The notes: generated by a model from the sequence alone, not told the origin. DNA of 64,000 bases from Barnesiella sp. An22 (GCF_002159975.1 NZ_NFJR01000001.1:62001-126000); one strand, 5' to 3'. Counted from the first letter of the stretch, positions 1 through 9,534 are shown. Numbers and translations are program-made.

Positions 1-875
1 TGGGCGGTATGGCCAAGGCTATCGAGACCGGTATCCCCAAACTCCGTATCGAGGAGGCTGCCGCTCGTACACAGGCTCGTATCGACTCGGGCAAACAGAC
101 TATCGTGGGTGTGAACAAATATCGTCTCGAGAAAGAGGCTCCCATCGACATCCTCGAGGTGGACAACACCGCCGTGCGTAAAGAGCAGATTGAGCGCTTG
201 CAATACCTGAAGTCGCACCGCGACAACGAGGCCGTACAAGCTGCCCTCGATGCCATTACCGAGTGCGTGAAGACCAAACAGGGCAACTTGCTCGACCTGG
301 CCGTGAAAGCCGCCAAGGTGCGCGCTACGTTGGGCGAAATCTCCTACGCTTGCGAAAAAGTGGTAGGTCGTTATAAAGCAGTAATCAGAACTATTTCAGG
401 CGTGTATTCTTCAGAAACCAAAAAAGATGCCGATTTCGTTCGGGCAACGGAATTGTGCGAAAAATTTGCCAAGAAAGAGGGCCGTCAACCGCGTATCATG
501 ATTGCGAAGATGGGACAGGATGGTCACGACCGTGGTGCCAAGGTGGTAGCTACGGGATATGCCGACTGTGGCTTCGACGTAGATATGGGCCCGTTGTTCC
601 AGACTCCGGCCGAGGCTGCTCGCCAGGCTGTCGAGAACGACGTGCATGTGCTGGGCGTCTCTTCACTGGCTGCCGGTCACAAGACTTTGATTCCGCAGGT
701 AATCGAGGAGTTGAAGAAACTGGGTCGTGAAGATATTGTAGTCATTGCCGGTGGTGTAATTCCTCCCCAGGATTACGACTTCCTTTACAAGGCCGGTGTG
801 GCAGCTATCTTCGGTCCCGGTACTTCGGTAGCCAAGGCTGCTTGTCAGATTCTCGAAATTCTTCTCGACGAATAA
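1..875 (+). CDS. mutB: Methylmalonyl-CoA mutase large subunit, C-terminal part (gene enters from left edge)
   Basis: This is the C-terminal ~290 residues of the adenosylcobalamin-dependent mutase that interconverts succinyl-CoA and (R)-methylmalonyl-CoA, the key step of the succinate-propionate route in Bacteroidales. The frame is open to the window edge: codons before the first internal Met at position 9 encode two Gly, as in the conserved [10 protein letters not shown] segment of the family, so the true start lies outside. The B12-binding domain is clear. DGHDRG lies at 519-536, and its His codon at 525-527 is the predicted cobalt ligand. The downstream SSL and GGV strands of the Rossmann-like cobalamin fold also match. 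The cobalamin signature assigns it to the catalytic large subunit rather than the small MutA-type subunit. It ends at TAA and is followed 27 bases later by an intrinsic terminator. The identification is firm. Confidence 0.96.
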   Translation, partial: GGMAKAIETGIPKLRIEEAAARTQARIDSGKQTIVGVNKYRLEKEAPIDILEVDNTAVRKEQIERLQYLKSHRDNEAVQAALDAITECVKTKQGNLLDLAVKAAKVRATLGEISYACEKVVGRYKAVIRTISGVYSSETKKDADFVRATELCEKFAKKEGRQPRIMIAKMGQDGHDRGAKVVATGYADCGFDVDMGPLFQTPAEAARQAVENDVHVLGVSSLAAGHKTLIPQVIEELKKLGREDIVVIAGGVIPPQDYDFLYKAGVAAIFGPGTSVAKAACQILEILLDE

Positions 876-902
876 TTCTTTTGCAGAAGATATTGTTTCA
901 GG

Positions 903-939
903 GCAAGGCGCACCCGCAATGGGAGTGCCTTGCTTTTTT
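903..939 (+). terminator. Intrinsic terminator after mutB
   Basis: A stem GCAAGGC (903-909) pairs with GCCTTGC (927-933), extended inward by further GC pairs around a five-base loop, and is followed by six T. It closes the mutB transcript. Confidence 0.9.
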
Positions 940-1024
940 ATTTGAAAAAATAATATAAAATAATTGTATGTAATTCGAAAAATAACCAAATTTACACCAT
1001 GGAATAACCGCTTAATTGATATAT

Positions 1025-3469
1025 ATGAAAAATAGCATTGCACTGGCAGCCTGCCTTTCGCTCGGCTTAGTCGCTCAAGCCGAGAAACCCCAGTGGGGTA
1101 CCCCCGACACGATAGCACACTATCCCATAGGACCGGGGGCGGTGTATACCCACATCGAGTTTACTCAGAAACCTATCCAGCTCTTTCAGGTTACACTCGA
1201 CCTGAACGACGAGTATAATGCCGTGGAGGTATATCCGTCGAACGGGAAGACTCCCGATGCCACGCGTGAGACCACCTCGTCGCAGTGTCGTAGCAATTCG
1301 TACGAAGGTCACCGGGCCTTCTTCGGTGTGAACCACGATTTGTTCCATTACAGCGGCCAGACTACGGCGGCGGGAATCAACGTGCGCAATGGCGAAATCA
1401 TCAGCCATTACGGCGATTACGGACGGTCGGTCCTCTCAATCAACAAGGACAAGGTGGCCGAGGTATTTCCGCCCTGCTACGAGGCCAAGGTCATTTGCCC
1501 GGACCAGACCGAAATCAAAATCGACAACGTCAACGAGTCGGCCTACGGGATACAGTCTTATCGGAATTGTGTTCTCTTCAATACATACAGCAGCCTCACC
1601 CTTACGACCGAGGGACTCTATGCCAAGCTGGAGCCGCAGGGCGAGTGGATTATCAACGGTGAGCCTACCCCTTGCCGGGTGGTCTCGATAGGCCACACCC
1701 CCATACAGCCCGACGGGAAGAGCCATATTCTCTTCATGCGCAACGATGCCGCTACCCAGTTCGAGAGTCGGGTGCAGGTAGGCGATGTGGTGCAGATCGA
1801 CCAGCGTTTTGTCAATACCACCTTTCCCAATTCGGGACTGTCGGTTCCGCCGGCCCAGCAGGTGCTGCAGGCCTTCCACGGTTGGCCCAGCGTCATCTTG
1901 AACGGCGAGCTGCATGACAAGGAGTATAACGACTTCGTGACTCCGGGGCGTGAGTTTCAGGACTATCCCTGCACGCTGGTGGGAATCACCAAAGACGGCA
2001 AGAAGCTCTTCATCATCACGGCCGACAAGGGCTCGATGGTCGAGGATGCCTACTATCTGGTAGAGCAGGGGGCTTGGAATGTGGTCAACTTCGACGGTGG
2101 CGGATCGGCCACGATGGTGGTATACGACCAGGTGGTCAATTCGCCCACCGATGGCAAGGAGCGTGCCGTGATGGACTCGTTCCAGGGCATCTCGCTGGCT
2201 CCCGACGACCCTGTCTTTTCGTTCCTCTCCTTCTCTAAACCCTCGATAAAGACTCACCCCCTGGGGGTAACACCACTGCGATTGCTGGCTCATAACCGCT
2301 ACGGTATCGTCATCGACGACGACTGCCGCGAGGTCGAGTTCTCGTGCGAGCCCGAGGAGCTGGGCTATGTCAACAGCCGTGGCGAGTTCTGTGCCGGGCC
2401 GGTGGCCATGTCGGGTACGATAACGGCCCGCCGGGGCGACTCGACCTGCAAGATGCGGGTAACGATGAGTGGCACTACCGGCGAGCCTCGCCTCTGTATC
2501 GACAGTCTTTATATCGACGACATCCGGGAGTATCCCATCGAACTCGAGGCCGAAGCCAGTGGTGAGACCTATCGGGTGAACCCCGAGATATTGACGTGGA
2601 GCGTGACCGGCGACGACTGTTGCCAAGTGGTCGAAGGAGCTGTCAAGGGCGTGAAGAGCGGCCGGGCCATGTTGCGAGGCAGCTACGAAGGTACGACCGT
2701 CGAGTTTCCCGTGGTGGTCGAAATCGGGGCGGGCGAAATGGTGCACGAAGATTTTGCCGACGTTGCATCGCTGCCGGTAACCGCCAGTTCGGCCGTAGCC
2801 CAGATGCGTTTCGATTCGTCGATACTACCGGCCGGGTGGAGCGACGGCAATACCCTCGTCTTCGACCTGAATACGGGGCGGGCACCCAATATCGTGATTG
2901 ACCACTCGATGCGTTTCTTCGGTTTGCCCGATTCGGTATCGATGCAGATTAAAAACTGGGATTCGATTATCAGCTCCATATCGTGCGAGTTTACCTGCCC
3001 GACCGGCTCGTGGATACATACCCTTACTCCCGAGGCCGACAGCGACTCGGTCTATGTAGTACCGTTGTCCGACCGGGGCGTGAGCGATTTCCCCGTGACG
3101 CTCGATAATCTCAAGATTTATCTCTCGACCCAGCAGAAGGGGACCGACCGGAAGATTTCGTTCCGCGATTTCAAGGCCTATTATCCGCACGAAGCCACCG
3201 ACGGCATTGTGGCGCCCGTTCGGGAGCCGGGTCTTACGGTGTTCAAGAGTTCGCCCGGGAGCCTCATGATAGAAGGCCTTGCGACATACGAGGGGAGTGC
3301 CAGTGTCACCTTGTCGGACATGAACGGGCGTCGGCTGGTTATGCTCGAGACATCGGTTTCGCCGTCGGGTACCTGCGAGGTGTTGCTTCCGACTACACTC
3401 TCTCGAGGTGTTTATCTGGTTGGTGTACAGACTGAGACCGGCTTTCGGGTAGCAAAACTGGTGTGGTAA
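1025..3469 (+). CDS. Secreted phosphodiester glycosidase (NAGPA/DUF2233-type) with C-terminal sorting-like domain
   Basis: The protein has 814 residues. I chose the ATG at 1025 because the longer frame begins only at a TTG nine bases upstream and the ATG opens a clean signal peptide (MKNS, hydrophobic core, cleavage near AQA at residue 20). Residues ~60-400 match the phosphodiester glycosidase family related to the enzyme that uncovers mannose-6-phosphate. The best marker is NFDGGGSATMV around residue 353-363. The middle part (~400-560) looks like Ig-like beta repeats. The last ~75 residues end in a GVYLVGV...VAKLVW tail like type IX-secretion C-terminal domains. Substrate is unknown; family members act on phosphodiester-linked sugars. 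The gene stands between two terminators and is probably monocistronic. Confidence 0.82.
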   Translation: MKNSIALAACLSLGLVAQAEKPQWGTPDTIAHYPIGPGAVYTHIEFTQKPIQLFQVTLDLNDEYNAVEVYPSNGKTPDATRETTSSQCRSNSYEGHRAFFGVNHDLFHYSGQTTAAGINVRNGEIISHYGDYGRSVLSINKDKVAEVFPPCYEAKVICPDQTEIKIDNVNESAYGIQSYRNCVLFNTYSSLTLTTEGLYAKLEPQGEWIINGEPTPCRVVSIGHTPIQPDGKSHILFMRNDAATQFESRVQVGDVVQIDQRFVNTTFPNSGLSVPPAQQVLQAFHGWPSVILNGELHDKEYNDFVTPGREFQDYPCTLVGITKDGKKLFIITADKGSMVEDAYYLVEQGAWNVVNFDGGGSATMVVYDQVVNSPTDGKERAVMDSFQGISLAPDDPVFSFLSFSKPSIKTHPLGVTPLRLLAHNRYGIVIDDDCREVEFSCEPEELGYVNSRGEFCAGPVAMSGTITARRGDSTCKMRVTMSGTTGEPRLCIDSLYIDDIREYPIELEAEASGETYRVNPEILTWSVTGDDCCQVVEGAVKGVKSGRAMLRGSYEGTTVEFPVVVEIGAGEMVHEDFADVASLPVTASSAVAQMRFDSSILPAGWSDGNTLVFDLNTGRAPNIVIDHSMRFFGLPDSVSMQIKNWDSIISSISCEFTCPTGSWIHTLTPEADSDSVYVVPLSDRGVSDFPVTLDNLKIYLSTQQKGTDRKISFRDFKAYYPHEATDGIVAPVREPGLTVFKSSPGSLMIEGLATYEGSASVTLSDMNGRRLVMLETSVSPSGTCEVLLPTTLSRGVYLVGVQTETGFRVAKLVW

Positions 3470-3493
3470 GCTCTCGCGACAATCACATAAGTG

Positions 3494-3533
3494 CAGGCGC
3501 TTCGACACAATCGTCGGGGCGCTTGTCTTTTTT
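3494..3533 (+). terminator. Intrinsic terminator after the phosphodiester glycosidase gene
   Basis: A 13-bp stem with some G-T pairs (CAGGCGCTTCGAC, 3494-3506, with GTCGGGGCGCTTG, 3513-3525) encloses a six-base loop and is followed by TCTTTTTT. Confidence 0.9.
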
Positions 3534-3580
3534 ATTCAAATATTATTCGTATATTTACTCACTTTTCTAAACCTGATAAT

Positions 3581-6184
3581 ATGAAGAAAGTCTTTATCAC
3601 TTTGTGCGCGAGTGCCTTTTTGGGGATATCCTCGCTTTTTGCCTTACCGGCGAGGTCTATCCCCGAGACCGTAACCCAGCCCGACGGGACGGTAGTTACC
3701 GTTCGAGTGGTCGGCGATGAGTTTTATCATTATCAAATGACAGCCGATGGCATTCCGGTCGTTCGGGGTGCCGATGGCTTTTATCGGTATGCCGAACTGA
3801 CCCCCGACGGTACGGTGGTGGCCGGGCAAGTGATAGCCCGCGATGCTCACCTGCGTACGGCTTCGGACAAGGTCTATCTCGAGCAGTTGGCCACCCGGCA
3901 GGTGTCGCAAGGGATGGTTGCCCAACGTCAGTTGAAGCGGCAACAGAAGCTGCGCTCGGTTACCCGCCGGGCCATGCAGGCCACTACGGGCGACGATGTA
4001 CATGGTCTGGTGTTGCTGGTCGAGTTTAGCGACCAGAAATTTAATGCGGCAAATACCCTCGAAGACTTCAAGGAGATGATGAACAAAGAGGGGTACAACT
4101 ATCAAGGGGCCATAGGCAGTGCACGCGATTATTTCATCGCACAGTCGGGCGGACAGTTCCGTCCCACCTTCGACGTGGTAGGCCCCATTACGCTCGACAA
4201 GACGATGGCCTACTACGGGGGCAACGACAAGTATACGGGTAACGACAGCCGTCCCGAAGAGATGGTTATCGACGCTTGCCGCAAGGTAGAGTCGACGGTC
4301 GATTTTTCCATCTACGACCGCGACAACGACGGTTTTGTCGATTTGGTCTATGTCATTTATGCCGGTTACGGCGAGTCGGCCAACGATAACGCCGGTTCGC
4401 TCGACGACACCATCTGGCCCCACGCCTGGTATATCTACCAGGGTGCCGGGAAAGAGGTTTCGGTCGATGGCAAACTGCTCGACGCATACGCCTGTTCGGC
4501 CGAGTTGCAGGGTAATACCGGGACCTATCGTGATGGTATCGGTTCGTTCTGCCACGAGTACAGTCACACGTTGGGTTTGCCCGACTTCTACGATACCAGC
4601 GGTTCCAACTATGGAATGAGTTCGTGGAGCCTGATGGATTACGGTTGCTACAACGGTCCCGATATGAACGGCGACGGCCATAGCGACGGTTCTGTACCCG
4701 TAGGCTATACCGCGTATGAACGCGAATTTTGCGGCTGGCTCACCATCGAAGAGCTGACCGAGCCGGCTACCCTCACGCTCGAAAATCTGGCCGATAGCAA
4801 GAAAGCCTACAAGATTGTATCGAGCGACCAAAATCAATACTTCACTCTCGAGAATCGTCAGCAAACGGGGTGGGATACCTACATGGCCTCTTCGGGCTTG
4901 ATGATTCTGAAGGTCGATTACGACCGGATGATTTGGGATAACAATATCATAAATTGCGAGCCTACTCGCCAGCGCATGACCATCATGCCGGCCGATAACC
5001 ATCGTAGCTTCTACGACGAGACGGGAGACCTCTATCCCTACAAGAATAACAACTCGTTTACCGACCAGAGCACACCGGCGGCAGTGACCAATACAGGGCT
5101 GTTGCTGGGTAAGCCGGTAACCAACATTACCCAGACAGACGGGGTGATTACCTTCGATTTCATGGGCGGCACGCCTGTCGATGCGCCCGTAGCCAACGAG
5201 GCTACCGGCATAACCGCTACCGGCTTTACGGCCAACTGGTCGCCGGTCGAGGGGGCTGCCAGCTATACCCTCTATGTCGACCGCCGTCAGCCGTCGGCCG
5301 GGGGTGAGATTCTGTTGTCGGAAGATTTTGCCAAATGTACGACTGCGGGTACGGCCAACCTGGGCGGAACCAATGCCTTCCAGACCGTAGACGGCCAATA
5401 TTTCCAGACTTCGGGCTGGAGCGGCAAATACCTCTATCCCGAGGTGGGTATGATGAAGATGGGCAACTCGTCGAACGGTGGTGCCCTGTGTACCCCGGCC
5501 ATCGACTTGTCGTCCAACGGCGGGACTTTCACGGTTCAATTTGCGGCTTCGCGTTACAACAACGATAAGGAGAAGACGGTGATGAAAGTCTATCTCGAGG
5601 GCGACGAGGCTCATGCCCAAACCACCGAGATGCTGCCGCTCGACCCCATGAATACCTATACGTTGACCTTTACCGGCGGCACGGCCAGCAGCAAGATCGT
5701 GTTCGAGTCGACCGCCGACAGCGGCAAGAAGCGGGCCTATATCGACAATATCGTGGTGTACAGCGGCGAGGTTCAGCCCGAAGCCATGGCCAAGCCGGCG
5801 GCGGTTGCAGCCGAGTGGCCCCTGGAGATAACGGGAATTACCGAGACCTCCTACACGCTTACCGCTCTCGAGCCGGGCTATCTCTATTCGTATAAGGTAA
5901 AGGCCGTGACGGCCGAGAACGAAGAGGGGGCTTACTCCAATGTGGTGAAGGTCGACTTGAGTTCGGGTATCTGCGATATTCTTGAGGTCAACCACCGCAT
6001 CTATGCCGCCGAGGGTGGTGTCGTGATTGAGTGCGAATCTGCTCAACCGGTCGAGATTGTCAACCTGGCCGGTCAGGTGGTTGCGTCGACCGAGGTAAAC
6101 GGCCGGGCCGTAGTGCCGGTACCGGCAGCCGGGGTTTACATCGTGCGTTGCGGTGCAGCGGCTACCCGCGTGATGGTACGCTGA
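3581..6184 (+). CDS. Secreted M6-family zinc metalloprotease with FN3-like and C-terminal sorting-like domains
   Basis: The protein has 867 residues. The ATG at 3581 starts a typical signal peptide (MKKVFITL, then a hydrophobic stretch). Upstream in-frame codons run through the preceding terminator and are not used. A prodomain-like segment precedes the peptidase region. The zinc site HEYSHTLGLPD begins at residue 325 and fits the M6 (immune inhibitor A-like) HExxHxxGxxD pattern. After ~residue 540 an FN3-like beta segment (ANWSPVEGAASYTLY) appears to be interrupted by a ~150-residue beta-sandwich-like insert and then resumes (LEPGYLYSYKVKAV). The final ~70 residues form a type IX-like C-terminal domain (NLAGQVV, AGVYIVR). 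The enzyme probably degrades extracellular protein. Signal peptide and tail suggest export past the outer membrane or attachment to the cell surface. Confidence 0.88.
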   Translation: MKKVFITLCASAFLGISSLFALPARSIPETVTQPDGTVVTVRVVGDEFYHYQMTADGIPVVRGADGFYRYAELTPDGTVVAGQVIARDAHLRTASDKVYLEQLATRQVSQGMVAQRQLKRQQKLRSVTRRAMQATTGDDVHGLVLLVEFSDQKFNAANTLEDFKEMMNKEGYNYQGAIGSARDYFIAQSGGQFRPTFDVVGPITLDKTMAYYGGNDKYTGNDSRPEEMVIDACRKVESTVDFSIYDRDNDGFVDLVYVIYAGYGESANDNAGSLDDTIWPHAWYIYQGAGKEVSVDGKLLDAYACSAELQGNTGTYRDGIGSFCHEYSHTLGLPDFYDTSGSNYGMSSWSLMDYGCYNGPDMNGDGHSDGSVPVGYTAYEREFCGWLTIEELTEPATLTLENLADSKKAYKIVSSDQNQYFTLENRQQTGWDTYMASSGLMILKVDYDRMIWDNNIINCEPTRQRMTIMPADNHRSFYDETGDLYPYKNNNSFTDQSTPAAVTNTGLLLGKPVTNITQTDGVITFDFMGGTPVDAPVANEATGITATGFTANWSPVEGAASYTLYVDRRQPSAGGEILLSEDFAKCTTAGTANLGGTNAFQTVDGQYFQTSGWSGKYLYPEVGMMKMGNSSNGGALCTPAIDLSSNGGTFTVQFAASRYNNDKEKTVMKVYLEGDEAHAQTTEMLPLDPMNTYTLTFTGGTASSKIVFESTADSGKKRAYIDNIVVYSGEVQPEAMAKPAAVAAEWPLEITGITETSYTLTALEPGYLYSYKVKAVTAENEEGAYSNVVKVDLSSGICDILEVNHRIYAAEGGVVIECESAQPVEIVNLAGQVVASTEVNGRAVVPVPAAGVYIVRCGAAATRVMVR

Positions 6185-6205
6185 TAAGAATTGTCTCTAT
6201 ATGAA

Positions 6206-6249
6206 GAAGACCGGGGTCTGTGTTCGACGACCTCGGTCTTCTCTCTTTT
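6206..6249 (+). terminator. Intrinsic terminator after the M6 protease gene
   Basis: A 13-bp stem (GAAGACCGGGGTC, 6206-6218, with GACCTCGGTCTTC, 6229-6241, one G-T pair) has a ten-base loop and is followed by TCTCTTTTT. It separates the convergent protease and oxidoreductase genes. Confidence 0.88.
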
Positions 6250-6272
6250 TGTGGTTATGTAGAATTGAGAAC

Positions 6273-7658
6273 TCAGATGCTTGCCTTGCGATTGCTCAGG
6301 CGGCTCTTCTCGGCCATGAAACCCATGATATGGCTCTCGACCGAAACCTCGATGGGGCTCGACAGGTAGCTGGGGTCGTTGTTGCCCACGGCGTTGATGA
6401 AGTCGCGGACCAGGCACAGGTCGCCGCCGCCGTGACCGTGGCCCACATAGGTCTTGACCTCTTCGACCTTGGCATCCCATACCCGCTTCTTCCCGCTGCG
6501 GAAATCGGTCACCGTGAAGGCACTCATGTCGCCCTCGATTTCGCCCCGGGTGGCCATGATTCGGGTACGCCGTCCGCCCTTGGCCATGAAGGCCTCCATC
6601 GAGAAGTTGGCCGTGACGCCATTCTGGAACTCCATACTGGTCACGTAGTGGTCGCACTGGTCGTTGTCCATCTGGAATACACAGCGCCCGTAGTTGGTGG
6701 TGCGCAGTACCTGCCGGATGGCATCGTCTTGCCGGCTGCGCTCCTTGGGCAGGTCGAAGGCATAGATGTGTTGCCGTTTCTTGATGTAGATATCCAGAGC
6801 CGAGTAGGGGCATTCACTCTCGTAAGGACAGTTGTCGATACAGCGTTCGGCGGCCCCTTTGGGCATGTTTTCGCGCTTGAAATAGGTAAGTGAGCCATAG
6901 GCGGCAATCGACTTGCAGGGCGAGCCTACCAGCCACCGGATGATGTCGAGGTCGTGGCACGACTTGGCCAGGATAATCGGGGTCGTCTCGCGCGAGTTGT
7001 GCCAGTTGCCCCGCACAAACGAGTGGGCCATGTGGGCATACTGTATGGGCTCGAGGTGCTGTATGCTGATGAGTTGCCCGATTTCGCCCGAGTCGATAAT
7101 CTGTTTCAGGGCAATGAAGTAAGGGGCATAGCGCAGCACGTGGCATACCCCCACGATGGCCTTCTTTTTCAGGGCCAGGTCACGTATGTCGGTGCACTCT
7201 TTTTCGGTGGGGGCAATCGGTTTTTCGAGCAGGATGTGGTAGCCCATTTCGAGAGCCTTCATGCAAGGCTCGTAGTGCAGGTTGTCGGGCAGGCTGAGCA
7301 CGATGGCATCGGCCATCTTGGGGCGGGCGAGGGCCTCTTTCCAATCGGTGAACCTGTTCTCCTGAGGCACGTTGTGGTCTTCGCTCATGTTCTCCAGCCG
7401 CAGCCGGTTGATGTCGGCCACACCCACGATTTTCATACAGTCGGGGTAGCGTTTGGCATAGCCGGCGTAGACGTTTCCGCGGTTGCCGGCACCGAGTACG
7501 AGAAAGGTCACCGGTCGGTCGACCGAGGCTTTCAAATCTTTTATCTGGGCATCGATATGTTGTACGTTGTCCGATTTCCCGTTGGCCAGAATCGAAGGCG
7601 CAAAGGCCGCACCAACGGCAGTAAGTCCCATAAGTTTTAAGAATTCCGAGCGTTTCAT
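6273..7658 (-). CDS. Exported Gfo/Idh/MocA-family oxidoreductase
   Basis: The 461-residue protein belongs to the NAD(P)-dependent Gfo/Idh/MocA sugar dehydrogenase family. The nucleotide-binding loop GAGNRG lies at 56-61 and the diagnostic EKP motif at 145-147. The C-terminal half has the expected substrate-domain strands and a GHGGGD segment. An N-terminal hydrophobic leader (SEFLKLMGLTAVGAAFAPSILA) suggests export. It resembles the substrate-secreted oxidoreductases of Bacteroidetes but lacks a twin-arginine pair. A Cys cluster, CIDNCPYESECPY, lies near residues 270-282 and is not part of the core fold. Substrate unknown; sugar or cyclitol oxidation, or NAD-dependent glycosidase chemistry, are possible. 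It is probably transcribed alone from the -7 box at 7685-7692. Confidence 0.88.
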   Translation of the reverse strand: MKRSEFLKLMGLTAVGAAFAPSILANGKSDNVQHIDAQIKDLKASVDRPVTFLVLGAGNRGNVYAGYAKRYPDCMKIVGVADINRLRLENMSEDHNVPQENRFTDWKEALARPKMADAIVLSLPDNLHYEPCMKALEMGYHILLEKPIAPTEKECTDIRDLALKKKAIVGVCHVLRYAPYFIALKQIIDSGEIGQLISIQHLEPIQYAHMAHSFVRGNWHNSRETTPIILAKSCHDLDIIRWLVGSPCKSIAAYGSLTYFKRENMPKGAAERCIDNCPYESECPYSALDIYIKKRQHIYAFDLPKERSRQDDAIRQVLRTTNYGRCVFQMDNDQCDHYVTSMEFQNGVTANFSMEAFMAKGGRRTRIMATRGEIEGDMSAFTVTDFRSGKKRVWDAKVEEVKTYVGHGHGGGDLCLVRDFINAVGNNDPSYLSSPIEVSVESHIMGFMAEKSRLSNRKASI

Positions 7659-7684
7659 GTGTTAGATTTGTTTGAAAAGTGCTA

Positions 7685-7692
7685 CAAATATA
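7685..7692 (-). promoter_or_regulatory. -7 promoter box for the Gfo/Idh/MocA gene
   Basis: On the minus strand the sequence reads TATATTTG, an exact match to the Bacteroidota -7 consensus TAnnTTTG, 27 bases before the start codon. A TTG-containing -33 region lies about 20 bases further up. Confidence 0.65.
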
Positions 7693-7855
7693 AAAAAGAT
7701 AAAAATTCGAAACAATGTATTTCTGTTTTATTTTCGATTTATGTATATTTTATTTCGAATTTTATATTGTAACCCTCTTTTCTAATTTTTGTTAGCGCTA
7801 TTGGGGATAAGGAAATGAATCGCTATATTTACTTATCGAAAACAAACAGACCTCT

Positions 7856-8392
7856 ATGGAGCAGAACGATTGGCATGCGATTGTGGCAAAGCCGAGCCGA
7901 AAGGAGTCGATGGCTGCGGCTGTGGCCGAGTTGTTGCAACGGGACCCGAGTCTCGATGCCGTGATGGATATGGCGTTGGGGCAGGGGGCCGAAGCCTTTC
8001 GGGCGTCGCGATGTGTGGCGTGGGTTTACGAGTGGGACCGGGCTCTTTTTGCTCCATACAAGAGGCGGTTCGTATCCGATTTCGACCGCGTGGCTCATCC
8101 CGGGGTACGGCGCATATACGGCAGCCTCATGCACCATTTGTTGGAGCGGGGTGAGTATCGCCCCGACTGCAAAGCCGCCGAGCATCTGGCCGAGGTGGTG
8201 TGTAGCTGGAGCATAGAGCCCGGTGTAAAGGTGTCGACGCTCGTATGGACGCTCGCTGTTCTCGGACTGTTGGCCCGGCAAGTCGAGTGGGCCGACGATA
8301 TGATAGCCCAACTCGTGGTCTTGAACGATCTGGACCGTTCGCCGGGCATGCGGGCCTTGCTGCGGCGGGTGCGAGCCAATCATTTAAAATAG
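7856..8392 (+). CDS. Unrecognised alpha-helical protein
   Basis: This 178-residue protein has no signal peptide or membrane segment. It is rich in Leu, Ala and Arg with regularly spaced amphipathic helices, for example AAVAELLQRDPSLDAVMDMA and MHHLLERGEYRPDCKAAEHL. That pattern suggests a HEAT-like or other helical-repeat fold, but I do not recognise a named family. Similar small helical proteins are common hypothetical proteins in Bacteroidales. It is followed after 83 bases by a lipoprotein gene with its own likely promoter, so it is probably a single-gene unit. Function unknown. Codon use matches the surrounding genes, which supports a real gene. Confidence 0.7.
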   Translation: MEQNDWHAIVAKPSRKESMAAAVAELLQRDPSLDAVMDMALGQGAEAFRASRCVAWVYEWDRALFAPYKRRFVSDFDRVAHPGVRRIYGSLMHHLLERGEYRPDCKAAEHLAEVVCSWSIEPGVKVSTLVWTLAVLGLLARQVEWADDMIAQLVVLNDLDRSPGMRALLRRVRANHLK

Positions 8393-8435
8393 CTTAAATG
8401 TATCTGATTCGCCCCGAGAACACGGGGTTATGAAT

Positions 8436-8443
8436 TACATTTG
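8436..8443 (+). promoter_or_regulatory. -7 promoter box for the lipoprotein gene at 8476
   Basis: TACATTTG matches TAnnTTTG exactly and lies 33 bases before the start. A small hairpin (CCCCG, six-base loop, CGGGG at 8412-8427) occupies the place where a -33 box would be. Confidence 0.6.
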
Positions 8444-8475
8444 TAGAGAGAAACCTGTGGTGGAAAGGAGATTTT

Positions 8476-9516
8476 ATGATGAGAAAGTTTTTGTTTTTAA
8501 TGGCTGCGGTCTCCCTGTTATTGACGGGTTGCCGATCGGTATCGGTCCTTTCGTTCGATGTGTGGCGACCGGCTAAAGTTACCTTCCCGCCGACCATCCA
8601 GCGCGTGACGGTCGTGAACAATTCGGCAGAGCCCAATGAAAAGGTAGGGAACAAATATACCGATATGTCGGGGCGTGAGTATACGCTGGTCGTTCCCCAC
8701 GACAGCACCACCTATCGGTTGGCCGAGTGCATAGCTCTCGACTTGGCCGATGCGCACTACTTCCCCGAAATTACGATTTTCTACGACGACTCCATCACCT
8801 TGCCCAAGAGTCTCTATCCGTTGTTGTCGGCCGAACAGTTGGCCGTGATACGGGGTGGAGCCGACCAGACGGCGGTCGTATCGCTAGACCACACCGATAT
8901 GGCCGTGAACATGGTGGACCAGACGGTGGTGGATGCCATGGGCGAAACCGTGTTCGTGACCGACCTCTCGGTGGCTACGACGTTGGGGGTGCGGGTCTAC
9001 TGGCCCGATAAGGCCGAGCCTACTACCCAGATGGTGAGCGATACGGTCTACTGGCAATCGTTTGGCTATACGCCCGACGATGCCCACAGTTCGCTGCCTC
9101 AGACGGCCGGCTTCATTCAAGAGGCCATGCACCGCGTTTCCAAGCGGGTGCGCGATCTCTTCATCCCGCATGTCGATAATGTAGAGCGGTATATCTACAC
9201 CTCTACCGAACCGGCCTTGAAAGATGCCTATGTCTTCTGGCAGCAGAAGAAATACACCGAGGCTTCGTATCTGTGGGAGTATGTCTACGAGGAGCAGAAG
9301 AGCACGACTCACCGGGCTATGGCTGCGGCCAACCTGGCGGTCTATAACGAACTGTTCGACCATTACGACGCTGCTATCGAGTGGGTAGAGAAGGCCATTT
9401 CGCTTTTTGAAAAGAGGGCGAACGGCGAGACAGCCGATGTGGCCATGCTGAAAGATTACAAGCGACAACTGCTCGAGCGGAGAAACGACAACTCTACCCT
9501 GCAACAGCAGATGTAG
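8476..9516 (+). CDS. Lipoprotein of DUF6340 type with C-terminal TPR-like helices
   Basis: The 346-residue protein starts with a lipoprotein signal (MMRKFLFLMAAVSLLLTGC); the lipobox Cys is residue 19. A clear AAAGGAG ribosome-binding site lies at 8464-8470, unusual in this genome, and either of two adjacent ATG codons could be used. The first ~230 residues are beta-rich and describe a target such as VVNNSAEP and YRLAECIALDLADAHYF. Residues ~245-330 are helical and look like tandem TPRs (KDAYVFWQQKKYTEASYLWEY, AANLAVYNELFDHYDAAIEW). This layout resembles the DUF6340 lipoproteins of Bacteroidetes, whose function is not established. It is probably anchored in the inner leaflet of the outer membrane. 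The family label is moderately sure; the lipoprotein call is firm. Confidence 0.8.
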   Translation: MMRKFLFLMAAVSLLLTGCRSVSVLSFDVWRPAKVTFPPTIQRVTVVNNSAEPNEKVGNKYTDMSGREYTLVVPHDSTTYRLAECIALDLADAHYFPEITIFYDDSITLPKSLYPLLSAEQLAVIRGGADQTAVVSLDHTDMAVNMVDQTVVDAMGETVFVTDLSVATTLGVRVYWPDKAEPTTQMVSDTVYWQSFGYTPDDAHSSLPQTAGFIQEAMHRVSKRVRDLFIPHVDNVERYIYTSTEPALKDAYVFWQQKKYTEASYLWEYVYEEQKSTTHRAMAAANLAVYNELFDHYDAAIEWVEKAISLFEKRANGETADVAMLKDYKRQLLERRNDNSTLQQQM

Positions 9517-9534
9517 TTGTGGGTATGAAAATAG

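Noticed and set aside
3644-6046. Very long antisense frame opposite the M6 protease
   Set aside because: It is a shadow of the real gene caused by biased codons; the translated sequence has no domain and starts nowhere sensible.
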